Below are positions 9,053 to 17,818 of a stretch of 64,000 nt of DNA, piece by piece; position 1 is the first letter of the stretch, and each line of letters starts with the position of its first letter. The notes below the pieces were generated by a model. It worked only from the letters and a program-made list of their open reading frames with translations. It did no database searches and had not been told where the DNA came from. The translations under genes were made by a program, and so were the position numbers. Origin of the DNA: Salinimicrobium sp035607535 (GTDB taxonomy: Bacteria > Bacteroidota > Bacteroidia > Flavobacteriales > Flavobacteriaceae); NCBI RefSeq assembly GCF_035607535.1, contig NZ_JAYDZX010000001.1:682001-746000 (forward strand), in the 5' to 3' direction.

Positions 9053-10102
9053 GTGAAGATACACGAAAAATACATAAACCGCTGTATTCAGTTGGCTCAA
9101 AACGGGCTTGGACGCACTTATCCAAACCCTGTCGTGGGCAGCGTGATCGTTCATAATGACAGGGTAATTGGCGAAGGCTGGCATCAAAAAGCCGGAGAAC
9201 CTCATGCCGAAGTTCATGCGGTAAATTCAGTGAGAGACAAAAGTCTGCTTCCCAAATCCACAATTTACGTGAGCCTTGAACCCTGCAGCCACTACGGAAA
9301 AACACCGCCTTGCAGCAATCTCATAATCGATAGCGGAATTAAAAAGGTGGTAATTGGAACGGTGGATCCTTTTTCAGAGGTTGCCGGGAAGGGAATAAAA
9401 AAGCTCATGGATGCGGGCTGCGAGGTTCGGGTGGGAGTGCTCGAGCAGGAATGTCGCGAACTCAACAAGAGATTTTTCACCTATCACACAAAACAACGTC
9501 CTTATATTATATTGAAGTGGGCCCAAACCGGGGACGGATTTTTAGCTCCCACTCCTCCAAAAAATGCAAAACGGGAACCGGTATGGATCACCGGAAAATA
9601 TTCGCAACAACTTGTACATAAGTGGCGGGCAATCGAACAAGCAATTTTGGTGGGCACCAATACTGCGGTGATGGACAACCCGAAACTCAACACCCGGCTA
9701 TGGCAGGGAAATGATCCTGTTCGTGTGGTTCTCGATCGAAATCAGAGAATCCCACAGGATTCTCACCTTTTTGACGGATCTGTCAAAACCATAGTTCTTA
9801 CTGAAAAACTTCCGGAAAGTCTGGGTACCGGAAATGTCATTTTTGAGACCCTTGATTTTAATGGAGATCTTCCGAAGCAGGTTTGCGAAATTTTATATAG
9901 ACATGAAATTCAATCGGTCATCATTGAGGGCGGAAGAAAAACCCTTCAGACTTTTATTGCAGCTGAAATGTGGGATGAAGCCAGAATTTTCACCGGAAGA
10001 CCCTATTTTAAAGAGGGAACAAAAGCCCCCGATTTGCAGGGCAGGCCAATTTCTGAAACAAAAACGGGTGATGACGATTTAAAGATATTCTTGAATGATT
10101 AA
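9053..10102 (+). CDS. ribD: Bifunctional riboflavin biosynthesis protein RibD
   Basis: About 349 residues carrying the two RibD domains that perform the deamination and reduction steps after GTP cyclohydrolase II in riboflavin synthesis. The N-terminal deaminase has zinc-site motifs HAEVHAV and PCSHYGKTPPC. The reductase half starts near RPYIILKWAQTGDGF and includes the NADPH-region strand VIIEGGRKTL. I chose the GTG codon before KIHEKYINRC because family similarity begins there and a -7 element lies five bases upstream; the next GTG, two codons earlier, is also in frame, and the upstream ATG at 9008 would need transcription from inside the divergent GNAT gene. The stop overlaps the following HAD gene by eight bases. 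Confidence 0.94.
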   Translation: MKIHEKYINRCIQLAQNGLGRTYPNPVVGSVIVHNDRVIGEGWHQKAGEPHAEVHAVNSVRDKSLLPKSTIYVSLEPCSHYGKTPPCSNLIIDSGIKKVVIGTVDPFSEVAGKGIKKLMDAGCEVRVGVLEQECRELNKRFFTYHTKQRPYIILKWAQTGDGFLAPTPPKNAKREPVWITGKYSQQLVHKWRAIEQAILVGTNTAVMDNPKLNTRLWQGNDPVRVVLDRNQRIPQDSHLFDGSVKTIVLTEKLPESLGTGNVIFETLDFNGDLPKQVCEILYRHEIQSVIIEGGRKTLQTFIAAEMWDEARIFTGRPYFKEGTKAPDLQGRPISETKTGDDDLKIFLND

Positions 10103-10703
10103 GACCATCATATTTGACTTTGGGGATGTTTTCCTGAACCTGGATAAGCCGGCTACGGCCCGGGAATTAAAGAAGCATGAAATTACCCATTTTTCAGAGG
10201 AAATGCTGAAGCAGAATCAGCTCTATGAGAAAGGCCTGATAAGTTCGGAAGAATTTGTTTCCGGGTATTGTAACTCTTTTCCGAAGCTGACATCGGAAGC
10301 ATTTACCAATTCCTGGAATGCAATTCTTGTGGATTTTCCCGAGCACCGACTTGAATTTCTTCAGAAACTAAAAAAAGAAGGAAAATATGAACTTATACTT
10401 TTAAGTAATACCAATCACATTCATATTGATTGGGTAAAGCAGAATATTTCCTTTTTTGAGGAGTTTAAGAACTGTTTTGATGCCTTTTACCTTTCCCAGG
10501 AGATAAATTTGCGCAAACCCGATGCCGATATCTTTCATTTTGTCCTGGAAAAGCACAACCTAAAACCCGGGGAAACTCTCTTTATCGATGACACAGAAGA
10601 GAATACTACGGCAGCCGCAGCGATTGGGATCCATACCTGGAATATCGATCCTTCAAAAGAAGATGTGACCGATCTTTTCACCATCAAAAGTGAATTATTT
10701 TGA
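10095..10703 (+). CDS. HAD-superfamily hydrolase (YihX-like subfamily)
   Basis: A 202-residue HAD phosphatase-type protein. Motif I is IIFDFGDVFLNLD, motif II is LILLSNTNH, the motif III lysine is in INLRKPDADIF and motif IV is FIDDTEEN. The first Asp of motif I would be the nucleophile; the usual second Asp is present after FG. This subfamily includes sugar-phosphate phosphatases, but the substrate is open. A role in removing phosphate from the RibD product is conceivable because the gene overlaps ribD, yet that is only inference from position. It also overlaps the next gene by four bases. Confidence 0.85.
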   Translation: MIKTIIFDFGDVFLNLDKPATARELKKHEITHFSEEMLKQNQLYEKGLISSEEFVSGYCNSFPKLTSEAFTNSWNAILVDFPEHRLEFLQKLKKEGKYELILLSNTNHIHIDWVKQNISFFEEFKNCFDAFYLSQEINLRKPDADIFHFVLEKHNLKPGETLFIDDTEENTTAAAAIGIHTWNIDPSKEDVTDLFTIKSELF

Positions 10704-11578
10704 TCTATCTTCTGTTAAGCGTACTCTCCTCGAGTGTTATCTTTGTGATCTTCAAGCTTTTTGAACGCTTTGGGATCAATACGTTGCAAGCGATTATCTT
10801 TAATTACTTTTTTGCATTTTCGGCAGGAATGCTGGTAGATCAACAGAAGCTTGATCCTGTAAAAATAGTTTCTGAAGGCTGGTTTTTGGGCACCATTATC
10901 CTGGGCTTCATGTTTATCGCAGTTTTTTATCTCGCCGCCATTACCACCCAAAAAAGTGGTTTATCGGTGGTATCTGTGGCTACAAAAATGTCGGTCGCTA
11001 TTCCTGTTTTCTTCGGAATAATCTTATACAACGAGAGCACGGGCTGGATCAAGATCACCGGAATTATCCTGGCCCTTATTGCGGTTTATCTCACTTCGAT
11101 CAAGAAAAAAGAAGGTATAAAGATCAGGAAACGCAACTTGATATTTCCGCTCCTTGTCTTCTTTGGTAGTGGTATCATTGACACTACGCTAAAATTTTTA
11201 GAGACTTCTTATGTGGCTGAAGCTGATGTTGCGCTCTTCTCCTCCACTATTTTTGCCATTGCAGGAGTTATTGGGGTTTGTATCCTGATCATTCAAAAGA
11301 TAAAAGGCAACCTGAGCCTAAACTTAAAAAACGTGATTGGCGGAGTAGCTTTAGGGATCCCGAATTTCGGGTCCATCTATTTCCTGGTAATGGCATTAAG
11401 AACAGAGGGTTTGGAAAGCTCTACAATTTTTCCCTTGAACAACGTAGCTATAGTGATGATTTCGACTTTCCTTGGGATATTGCTATTCAGGGAAAAAATG
11501 CTGGCCAAAAACTGGATAGGTATTCTACTGGCAATTGCCAGCATCATACTAATTGCAACTTCTGAAGAATGGATGTAA
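10700..11578 (+). CDS. EamA/DMT-family inner membrane transporter
   Basis: A 292-residue, very hydrophobic protein with about ten predicted transmembrane helices arranged as two repeats of five, the drug/metabolite transporter layout. The second half ends with TFLGILLFREKMLAKNWIGILLA, typical of EamA repeats, and a similar ILYNESTGWIKITGIILAL closes the first half. The start is a TTG that overlaps the preceding TGA stop; it is favoured because the first membrane helix begins at once (IYLLLSVLSSSVIFVIF) and the next methionine would remove it. The substrate is unknown. Its stop overlaps the YigZ gene by ten bases, keeping it within the ribD operon. Confidence 0.85.
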   Translation: MIYLLLSVLSSSVIFVIFKLFERFGINTLQAIIFNYFFAFSAGMLVDQQKLDPVKIVSEGWFLGTIILGFMFIAVFYLAAITTQKSGLSVVSVATKMSVAIPVFFGIILYNESTGWIKITGIILALIAVYLTSIKKKEGIKIRKRNLIFPLLVFFGSGIIDTTLKFLETSYVAEADVALFSSTIFAIAGVIGVCILIIQKIKGNLSLNLKNVIGGVALGIPNFGSIYFLVMALRTEGLESSTIFPLNNVAIVMISTFLGILLFREKMLAKNWIGILLAIASIILIATSEEWM

Positions 11579-12186
11579 AGGACACTTACAGAACGATCAC
11601 TAAACCTTCAGAAGAAGTTCTTTATAAAGACAAGAACAGTAAGTTCTTTGGTTATGCATTTCCCGTGACTTCCGAAGAAGAAATAAAGGAGCACCTTGAG
11701 GATCTAAAAAAGAAACATCATGCGGCGCGCCACTGGTGCTATGCCTGGCAGCTGGGAAAATCGGAAGTTCACTACAGGGCAAATGACGACGGCGAGCCCT
11801 CAAATTCTGCCGGAATGCCTATCTACGGACAATTACAATCCTTTGATGTCACCAATACCTTAATAGTAGTGGTGCGATATTTTGGCGGGGTCAAATTGGG
11901 AGTCGGCGGATTGATCAATGCCTATAAGACCGCTGCACAAATGGCTCTGGAGGCTTCAAAAATTGTCACCCGAACCATTGATGTAAAATTCGAGATCTCT
12001 TTTGATTATCCCGAAATGAATAAGGTGATGCGGGTGATCAAAGAAAACAACCTGAATGTTGTAGAGCAGATCCTGGAACTCGATTGCCAGATCATTATTG
12101 CGGTTCGCAAAAAAGAAGCAGAAAGGATCTATGAAAAATTTGATGCTACCTATAAAGTAAAGATCACTGAACTGGAGGATCAATAA
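11569..12186 (+). CDS. YigZ/IMPACT-family protein
   Basis: A 205-residue protein of the YigZ (IMPACT N-terminal) family. The signature region reads HWCYAWQLG, then DDGEPSNSAGMPIYGQL and VVRYFGGVKLGVGGL, all well conserved, followed by a smaller C-terminal ferredoxin-like domain. Members bind RNA or act near the ribosome, but the bacterial role is not settled. It is the last gene of the ribD transcription unit and converges with the thioesterase gene, the two stop codon regions overlapping by seven bases. Confidence 0.9.
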   Translation: MDVKDTYRTITKPSEEVLYKDKNSKFFGYAFPVTSEEEIKEHLEDLKKKHHAARHWCYAWQLGKSEVHYRANDDGEPSNSAGMPIYGQLQSFDVTNTLIVVVRYFGGVKLGVGGLINAYKTAAQMALEASKIVTRTIDVKFEISFDYPEMNKVMRVIKENNLNVVEQILELDCQIIIAVRKKEAERIYEKFDATYKVKITELEDQ

Positions 12187-12578
12187 CCTAGTTTTTCAAG
12201 AAGCTCTGCCGGACATTTCATTGGCTTCATCTTTTCCATGTCCATAAAGATCAAGCTCGTCTCTGCCTCTGTTAATAATTCGTCGTGCTGATTAAAGATC
12301 TCATATGTAAACTCTATTCTTACGCCCGGTTTTCTTTTTAGCTGAGTGACTATTGTGAGCCTGTCATCAAACTTTGCTGACTTTTTAAATTTTATTTTTA
12401 GCTCATATACCGGAAGCATCACTCCCTCCTCTTCCATTTTTCTATAGGAGATCCCCAGGGCATCAAGCCAGTCAATACGGGCTATTTCAAGATATTGCGC
12501 ATAATTGCCGTGGTAGACAACGCCCATTTGATCTGTTTCTGCATATCGAACTTTAACACAGGTGGAGTGGCTTTTCAT
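12180..12578 (-). CDS. Acyl-CoA thioesterase, hotdog fold (YbgC/4HBT type)
   Basis: A 132-residue hotdog-fold protein. The active-site stretch VRYAETDQMGVVYHGNY carries the aspartate of the YbgC and 4-hydroxybenzoyl-CoA thioesterase family, and ARIDWLDALG is the usual following helix. It should hydrolyse an acyl-CoA thioester in the cytosol; the substrate length is unknown. It stands alone on the minus strand between the YigZ and dnaA genes, with its promoter probably in the shared region upstream of dnaA. Confidence 0.9.
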   Translation of the reverse strand: MKSHSTCVKVRYAETDQMGVVYHGNYAQYLEIARIDWLDALGISYRKMEEEGVMLPVYELKIKFKKSAKFDDRLTIVTQLKRKPGVRIEFTYEIFNQHDELLTEAETSLIFMDMEKMKPMKCPAELLEKLGY

Positions 12579-12791
12579 GAATTTTTTAATGGATTATTTA
12601 AATCGGTTTTGTACTTTCACGTATGAACGAAGTATGCTAAAAATTTTGTTAAATTTCAAGTGCCAAAACGTTTTTTTTTCAGATAATTTGTTCACATATT
12701 TGTTGCTCTAATAAACCCGGGAGAAAGAAATTTTTCTCTTTTTCTTATGGAAGTCACTACTAACAAACGTATTATTAATTTAGAATCCGGA

Positions 12792-14219
12792 ATGTCAGAA
12801 ACTGCGCAATCAGTTTGGAATAGCTGCCTAGCCTTCATTAAAGACAACATTACCCCCCAGGCGTATAAAACCTGGTTTGAACCTATTCAGGCGGTGAAAC
12901 TTACAGATAAAGCTCTAAGCATTCAGGTACCTTCAAAATTCTTCTACGAGTGGCTGGAAGAGCATTATGTTAAACTTCTTAAAGTTTCGTTAAACCGGGT
13001 CCTCGGAGACCAGGCGAAACTGGTATATGTAATAAGGATGGAAAACACCTATGGGAACAAGCAACCTTTTACAGAAAAAATACCGAGTACAAACCGCTCT
13101 AACGTAGCTTCCCAGGAAGTTGATGTTCCCATCAAGAACAAGAACCCGGAGCTTAAAAATCCTTTTATCATTCCCGGGATCAGGAATGTGAAAATTGAAT
13201 CTCAGCTTAACCCGAGCTATAATTTCGACAATTTTCTGGAAGGAGATTCGAACAGGCTGGCAAGATCTGCAGGACTTGCAGTGGCCAATAAACCCGGAGA
13301 GACCTCTTTCAACCCACTGCTCATTTTTGGCGGGGTTGGCTTGGGAAAAACTCATCTCGCCCATTCGATCGGGATCGAGATCAAAGACAAATATCCAGAA
13401 AAGACCGTACTTTATATATCTGCGGAAAAATTCACGCAGCAATATATTGAATCAGTTAAAAAGAATAACCGAAATGATTTCATTCATTTCTACCAGATCA
13501 TAGATGTTTTGATCGTGGATGACATCCAGTTACTTTCCGGTAAAGCCGGAACACAGGATGTTTTCTTCCATATTTTTAATCACCTGCACCAAAACCGCAA
13601 ACAGGTGATCCTTACCAGTGATAAAGCACCGGTAGATATGCAGGACATTGAGCAGAGACTGCTATCCCGCTTCAAATGGGGACTCTCGGCAGAACTGCAA
13701 CATCCCGACACCGAGACAAGGATCTCCATTATCAAGAATAAACTTTATCGCGACGGGGTTGATATGCCCGAAGATATCGTGGAATTCCTGGCGAACAATA
13801 TTAAAACAAATATCCGCGAGCTGGAAGGAGCCATAATTTCTCTAATTGCGCATTCTTCATTCAACAAGAAAGACATTACTCTTGACCTTGCTAAAAAGAT
13901 TGTCGACAACTATGTCAAGAATACGAAGCGGGAAGTTTCTATTGATTATATACAGAAAATAGTTAGCGAATATTTCCAAATGGATGTTGAGACTCTACAG
14001 TCCAAAACCAGGAAAAGACATATCGTACAGGCGCGGCAACTCGCTATGTTCTTTGCAAAGAAGTTCACAAAGGCATCTTTGGCGAGTATAGGTTCCCAGA
14101 TAGGAAAAAGAGATCATGCCACTGTTCTTCATGCATGTAAGACTGTTGATAACCTGGCATCAACAGACAAGCAATTCAATAAATTTGTTGAGGACATCAA
14201 CAAAAAACTTACTCTTTAA
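12792..14219 (+). CDS. dnaA: Chromosomal replication initiator protein DnaA
   Basis: About 475 residues with all four DnaA domains: the N-terminal interaction domain (AQSVWNSCLAFIKDNI), a variable linker, the AAA+ ATPase (Walker A GGVGLGKTH near residue 180, Walker B VLIVDDIQLL, sensor I ILTSDKAP, box VII arginine in RLLSRFKWGL) and the C-terminal DNA-binding domain with the signature GKRDHATVLHA. It opens the replication origin in its ATP form. I start it at the methionine of MSETAQSVW, where family similarity begins; an in-frame ATG 15 codons upstream (12747) follows an A/T-rich leader and cannot be excluded. No cluster of DnaA boxes (TTATCCACA type) lies upstream, so the origin does not appear to be here. 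The phosphatase gene follows after two bases. Confidence 0.97.
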   Translation: MSETAQSVWNSCLAFIKDNITPQAYKTWFEPIQAVKLTDKALSIQVPSKFFYEWLEEHYVKLLKVSLNRVLGDQAKLVYVIRMENTYGNKQPFTEKIPSTNRSNVASQEVDVPIKNKNPELKNPFIIPGIRNVKIESQLNPSYNFDNFLEGDSNRLARSAGLAVANKPGETSFNPLLIFGGVGLGKTHLAHSIGIEIKDKYPEKTVLYISAEKFTQQYIESVKKNNRNDFIHFYQIIDVLIVDDIQLLSGKAGTQDVFFHIFNHLHQNRKQVILTSDKAPVDMQDIEQRLLSRFKWGLSAELQHPDTETRISIIKNKLYRDGVDMPEDIVEFLANNIKTNIRELEGAIISLIAHSSFNKKDITLDLAKKIVDNYVKNTKREVSIDYIQKIVSEYFQMDVETLQSKTRKRHIVQARQLAMFFAKKFTKASLASIGSQIGKRDHATVLHACKTVDNLASTDKQFNKFVEDINKKLTL

Positions 14220-14221
14220 GA

Positions 14222-14677
14222 ATGAAAACCCGGATCCTGATGGTGTGTCTTGGCAATATTTGCAGGTCACCCCTGGCCGAAGGCATTCTAAAATCTAAAA
14301 TTGATCCTGAAAAAATTTATGTCGATTCGGCAGGGACGAGCAATTATCATATTGATGAATGCCCAGATACCCGATCTATTGACATAGCCAGGCAAAACAA
14401 CCTCGATATTAGCTCACAACGCGGCCGCCAGTTTTCAGCTAAAGATTTTGATGAGTTTGACAAAATCTACGTCATGGATATGTCTAATTATTACGATGTG
14501 CTTTCCCTCGCCAGAAATGAAGAAGATAAAAAGAAAGTCTCTTTGATCCTTAATGAGATCTTTCCAGGTGAAAATGTCGAGGTGCCAGATCCTTATCATG
14601 GAGGTGCAGATGGCTTCAAGAAGGTCTATCAAATGCTGGATGAAGCCTGTGAAGTGATTGCACAAAAGTATCAATAG
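14222..14677 (+). CDS. Low-molecular-weight protein-tyrosine phosphatase
   Basis: A 151-residue enzyme of the small acid phosphatase/tyrosine phosphatase family. The P-loop CLGNICRSP holds the nucleophile Cys9 and Arg15 (C-x5-R), and the general acid lies in VPDPYHGG. These enzymes remove phosphate from phosphotyrosine, often on capsule-related kinases, or act on small phosphate or arsenate compounds. No tyrosine kinase or polysaccharide gene is nearby. The gene begins two bases after dnaA and is followed at once by the RsmI-like gene, so the three are probably co-transcribed. Confidence 0.93.
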   Translation: MKTRILMVCLGNICRSPLAEGILKSKIDPEKIYVDSAGTSNYHIDECPDTRSIDIARQNNLDISSQRGRQFSAKDFDEFDKIYVMDMSNYYDVLSLARNEEDKKKVSLILNEIFPGENVEVPDPYHGGADGFKKVYQMLDEACEVIAQKYQ

Positions 14678-14678
14678 A

Positions 14679-15407
14679 TTGAACACCACATTTTCTCATA
14701 GCGGAAAACTCTTTTTACTTCCAACCACCCTGGGAGACAATGAACCCCTGGAGGTTTTACCCGCAACTGTACAACAACAAGTAAGAAGGCTGAATATTTT
14801 TATTGCTGAAAATGAAAAGACAGCCCGAAGAGCCATTAAAAAACTGGTTCCGGAAAAATCTCAGCCATCATTAAGCTTTTTCCTTCTCAATAAGCATACA
14901 GATCCTGCTGATATTCCGTCATATTTGGAATCCTGTAAATCGGGCAAAGATGTTGGGCTTTTAAGTGAGGCGGGTTGTCCCGGAGTAGCCGATCCCGGAG
15001 CCGAAGTAGTGAAGATCGCACATCGTGAAGGTATTCAGGTTGTGCCGATGGTTGGCCCCTCCTCTATTCTTCTTGCAATGATGGCATCGGGCATGAATGG
15101 ACAGAATTTTGCCTTCAATGGCTATTTGCCAATTGATAAAGCCGCAAGAAAAGCTGAGATAAAGGACCTGGAAAGGATCTCACTGGATAAAAATCAGGCG
15201 CAGGCATTCATTGAAACTCCTTACCGGAACAATAAAATGCTGGAAGATCTTACCGCCACCCTTCATCCCGGCACCCGAATTTGTGTTGCTTGTGATCTAA
15301 CTTTAAGTTCAGAATTTGTGGTGACAAAAACCGTTACAGAATGGCGTAAAACAAAAGTGGACCTTCACAAAAGGCCCACCATCTTTATATTACAGAAGGA
15401 TTATTAA
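14679..15407 (+). CDS. RsmI-like SAM-dependent methyltransferase (tetrapyrrole methylase fold)
   Basis: About 242 residues related to RsmI, which 2'-O-methylates C1402 of 16S rRNA. The beginning is KLFLLPTTLGDN, then the conserved GLLSEAGCPGVADPGAEVV and VPMVGPSSILLAMMASGMNGQNFAFNGYL in pieces, then the late motif QAFIETPYRNNKML. Compared with E. coli RsmI it lacks the C-terminal domain, a form I recall as common in Bacteroidota. No ATG precedes the conserved start: the best candidate is a TTG one base after the upstream stop, with an earlier TTG at 14658 as an alternative. The last 23 bases overlap the convergent transglycosylase-like gene. Confidence 0.82.
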   Translation: MNTTFSHSGKLFLLPTTLGDNEPLEVLPATVQQQVRRLNIFIAENEKTARRAIKKLVPEKSQPSLSFFLLNKHTDPADIPSYLESCKSGKDVGLLSEAGCPGVADPGAEVVKIAHREGIQVVPMVGPSSILLAMMASGMNGQNFAFNGYLPIDKAARKAEIKDLERISLDKNQAQAFIETPYRNNKMLEDLTATLHPGTRICVACDLTLSSEFVVTKTVTEWRKTKVDLHKRPTIFILQKDY

Positions 15408-16059
15408 CCTTCGCTTTTCTATCTGGCACTACGAAGGAAGTGTCGTAGCCTTCAAATTTTTTAAAGTAATGCTTTATTGATGTTCCGAAGCCATCGCTAA
15501 AGCTATTCGTTCCGTTACTTCTAAGGAACTTCTTCACATTCCCGGGACCAGCAAGGTGAGCGGCCGCCAGGATCCCGGACTCCGTTATCTTGATCCCGTT
15601 GATCACCTTATCCTGAAACTGCTTTATATCTTTTCTAAGGATCCACTTGTTCCTGGACGCATTGGCGTAAAAAGCAGCTTCCTGAAGATCGGGAGAATTT
15701 AAGAAAAGATTAGTATCTCTTACTCCAATCAGTTTCAAGGTTCCCCTTCCAAACTGATATTTCCCCATGTAGCCAAACTCGTTGATGACCTTATAATCAC
15801 CACCTGATTCTTTAAAGCCCAGTGCTTCTTTAAAAGCTACATAAGATTTACCCAATTCCGGATATGAACGAAGCTGTGGATCAAAGGATACAGCATCTGG
15901 TGCATGCGGAACTTCAAAGCTTAGCTCTTCATTAACTGTCTTGAATTCTTCAAGAACCGCATCGGTCAAATCTTGCGCTTCCCTGGTGGAAAAGCTGTAA
16001 AAGAATATCGATGCTCCTACAACCGGTAATACTGAAAATTTTGCAACTTTCTTCTTCAT
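15385..16059 (-). CDS. Secreted lysozyme-fold (transglycosylase-like) protein
   Basis: About 224 residues with an N-terminal basic stretch and a hydrophobic segment (KFSVLPVVGASIFFYSFS) that would act as a signal peptide or anchor. The central part reads ALGFKESGGDYKVINEFG then GKYQFGRGTL, the arrangement of goose-type/SLT lysozyme domains in which the glutamate of KESGG would be catalytic. It continues with AAAHLAGPGNVKKFL, the helix found in peptidoglycan-cleaving enzymes of this group. Role inferred: cleavage of the glycan strand in the periplasm. The start chosen is MKKKVAKF; seven extra residues upstream are possible. It lies downstream of mltG but 190 bases away, with its own -7 element. 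Confidence 0.75.
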   Translation of the reverse strand: MKKKVAKFSVLPVVGASIFFYSFSTREAQDLTDAVLEEFKTVNEELSFEVPHAPDAVSFDPQLRSYPELGKSYVAFKEALGFKESGGDYKVINEFGYMGKYQFGRGTLKLIGVRDTNLFLNSPDLQEAAFYANASRNKWILRKDIKQFQDKVINGIKITESGILAAAHLAGPGNVKKFLRSNGTNSFSDGFGTSIKHYFKKFEGYDTSFVVPDRKAKVNNPSVI

Positions 16060-16111
16060 CCTATTTGTTTTTGCTTCCAAAAAACCTTACAGATCTTTTC
16101 AAAACGGCCGA

Positions 16112-16119
16112 CAAATGTA
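16112..16119 (-). promoter_or_regulatory. -7 promoter element for the transglycosylase-like gene
   Basis: On the minus strand this reads TACATTTG, matching TAnnTTTG, about 53 bases upstream of the start codon. A TTG at the -33 side is present but about 25 bases away, longer than usual. Confidence 0.4.
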
Positions 16120-16251
16120 AGAATTTTTTTAATAATCTTACTATCAACCTGTTAAACCAATCTTAAAAGAATTTCTGGTGCTCAGACTAATGCATAGAAC
16201 GTGCCAAAAAGAGAAATAGTACTTCTAAATAACTTATTGAAAATAAATTGA

Positions 16252-17295
16252 TTACCTGTTGATCTTTTGTTCATTGATCCATTTGACATAAGCTCTCTTA
16301 TTGGCATTGTGCTGAGAGAGGGTCCTGGCAAATTTGTGGTAACCAAAGTTCTCTACATCGGCCACAAAATAGAAGTAATTGTGATCCTCGTAATTCAAAA
16401 CTGCATCAATGGACGAAATATCGGGCATGGCAATAGGCCCCGGAGGTAATTCTTTATACTTGTACGTGTTATAAGGGGAATCGATCGTTAGGTCGGCATA
16501 AAGTACGCGCTTAATGATCGTATCAAAATTTTGAAGCCGGTCTTTTAGAGCGTAGATCACAGTAGGATCTGCGTCGAGCTTCCATCCGTTATTAATTCTG
16601 TTCATATAGACCCCTGCAACTTTCGGTCTTTCATCCACTTTGGAAGTTTCCTTTTGAACTATAGAGGCAAGCACCATCACTTCATGTGGAGAGAGCCCAA
16701 TCTCTTCTGCTTTTGCCAGTCTCTTTTCGTTCCAGAAGTTGTTGTACTCCTTTCTCATACGCTCCCTGAATTCCAGAGCCGATGTGTTCCAGAAGAACTG
16801 GTATTTGTTAGGAACATACATAGCCAGAGCATTTCTCTCATTAAAGCCATACTCCCTTAAAAAAGCCGTGTCCTTCATACTTTTCAGGAGTGCAATACTG
16901 TCTGCTTCAATCTGTGAGGCAATCCTCCCGGCGAGATCTTCCAGGCGTTCCTGATTATTAAAGGTTACCCAAACCGGTTCATTGGTACTTCGCAGAGTAT
17001 TAATAATCTCATTATTGTTCATCCCCTTTTTAAGAATAAATCTTCCGGCCTTTACATTATTGATATAGCCCTTCTTTTGTGCAACTATATTGAATTCATT
17101 CAGGTCTTCCACATAAGGCTCCAGGAGCTCCTGTACCTGTGAATAATTTGCATCTGTTGGAACAAAGACCTCTACAGTCTCTTCAGAAAAGGAGGTGTTT
17201 GAAGAAAATATCACATCATATATATACCACGAAAAACCCGCCAACACTACGATCCCTAAAAGGGCAATTACTACTAATATTTTCTTGATATACAT
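16252..17295 (-). CDS. mltG: Endolytic transglycosylase MltG
   Basis: A 347-residue YceG-family protein that cuts nascent peptidoglycan strands and so ends glycan polymerisation. A single transmembrane helix (ILVVIALLGIVVLAGFSWYI) is followed by a LysM-like segment (VFVPTDANYSQVQELLEPYV) and the catalytic domain: Glu216 in SIVQKETSK, then KVAGVYMNRI, LDADPTVIYAL and SPYNTYKYKELPPGPIAMP, all typical. It acts on the outer face of the inner membrane. One base separates it from the GNAT gene upstream, and dapF precedes that, giving a dapF-GNAT-mltG operon that joins precursor synthesis to strand release. Confidence 0.96.
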   Translation of the reverse strand: MYIKKILVVIALLGIVVLAGFSWYIYDVIFSSNTSFSEETVEVFVPTDANYSQVQELLEPYVEDLNEFNIVAQKKGYINNVKAGRFILKKGMNNNEIINTLRSTNEPVWVTFNNQERLEDLAGRIASQIEADSIALLKSMKDTAFLREYGFNERNALAMYVPNKYQFFWNTSALEFRERMRKEYNNFWNEKRLAKAEEIGLSPHEVMVLASIVQKETSKVDERPKVAGVYMNRINNGWKLDADPTVIYALKDRLQNFDTIIKRVLYADLTIDSPYNTYKYKELPPGPIAMPDISSIDAVLNYEDHNYFYFVADVENFGYHKFARTLSQHNANKRAYVKWINEQKINR

Positions 17296-17296
17296 T

Positions 17297-17818
17297 TTAA
17301 TTGATCAATTGATAGGTGATTTCATCTTTATATTCGCCATCCACCAGGTTCCAGTCTTTTTTCCTTGCTGCCACAGTAAATCCGGCTTTTTCGAACAATA
17401 GCTTACTTGAAATATTATCTTCACCAACATTGGCATAGACCTGGTGTAAGCCCAGATGTGTGAAGCAATACTTCGAGACCAGTTGCAGTGCCTCTGTTCC
17501 AAATCCTTTCTTTCGGTTATTCTTATTAATGATAAGGATCCCCAACGCAGCACGCCGATTCCCCGGATCCAGATCGAACAGGTCAATGAAACCTACTGCT
17601 TCCCCCGAATTTTCACAAATCACCAGCCTAAGCTGCTTAACTTCATAGATATCTCTATGTGAATTCTCCAGATACTGCTTTAGGATATATCGGGAAAATG
17701 GAACACTGGTTGAGCTTACTTCCCAAAACTCCTCATTATTCTCTACTTCGAAAAGCAGATCAAGATCCTCAGGCTCCAGCGCTCTAAGATAAACCAGTTC
17801 TCCTTTTAAAGATTGCAT
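17297..17818 (-). CDS. GNAT-family acetyltransferase (RimJ/RimL-like)
   Basis: A 173-residue GNAT protein of the type that resembles ribosomal-protein or aminoglycoside-modifying acetyltransferases. It begins with LVYLRALEPEDLDLLFEVEN and has the acetyl-CoA loop NNRKKGFGTEAL, followed by LGLHQVYANVGEDNISSKLLFEKAGF, the classical end of the domain. The target is unknown. The gene overlaps the 3' end of dapF by 13 bases and is followed by mltG after one base, so it is translated as part of the cell-wall operon; a role in that pathway is not shown. Confidence 0.88.
   Translation of the reverse strand: MQSLKGELVYLRALEPEDLDLLFEVENNEEFWEVSSTSVPFSRYILKQYLENSHRDIYEVKQLRLVICENSGEAVGFIDLFDLDPGNRRAALGILIINKNNRKKGFGTEALQLVSKYCFTHLGLHQVYANVGEDNISSKLLFEKAGFTVAARKKDWNLVDGEYKDEITYQLIN

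Noticed and set aside
12579..12791. Possible replication origin upstream of dnaA
   Set aside because: No cluster of DnaA boxes of the TTATCCACA type was seen in the gap; dnaA is not always next to the origin in Bacteroidota.
16267..16449. Plus-strand reading frames inside minus-strand genes such as mltG
   Set aside because: Antisense shadows of well-conserved genes with no independent signals.
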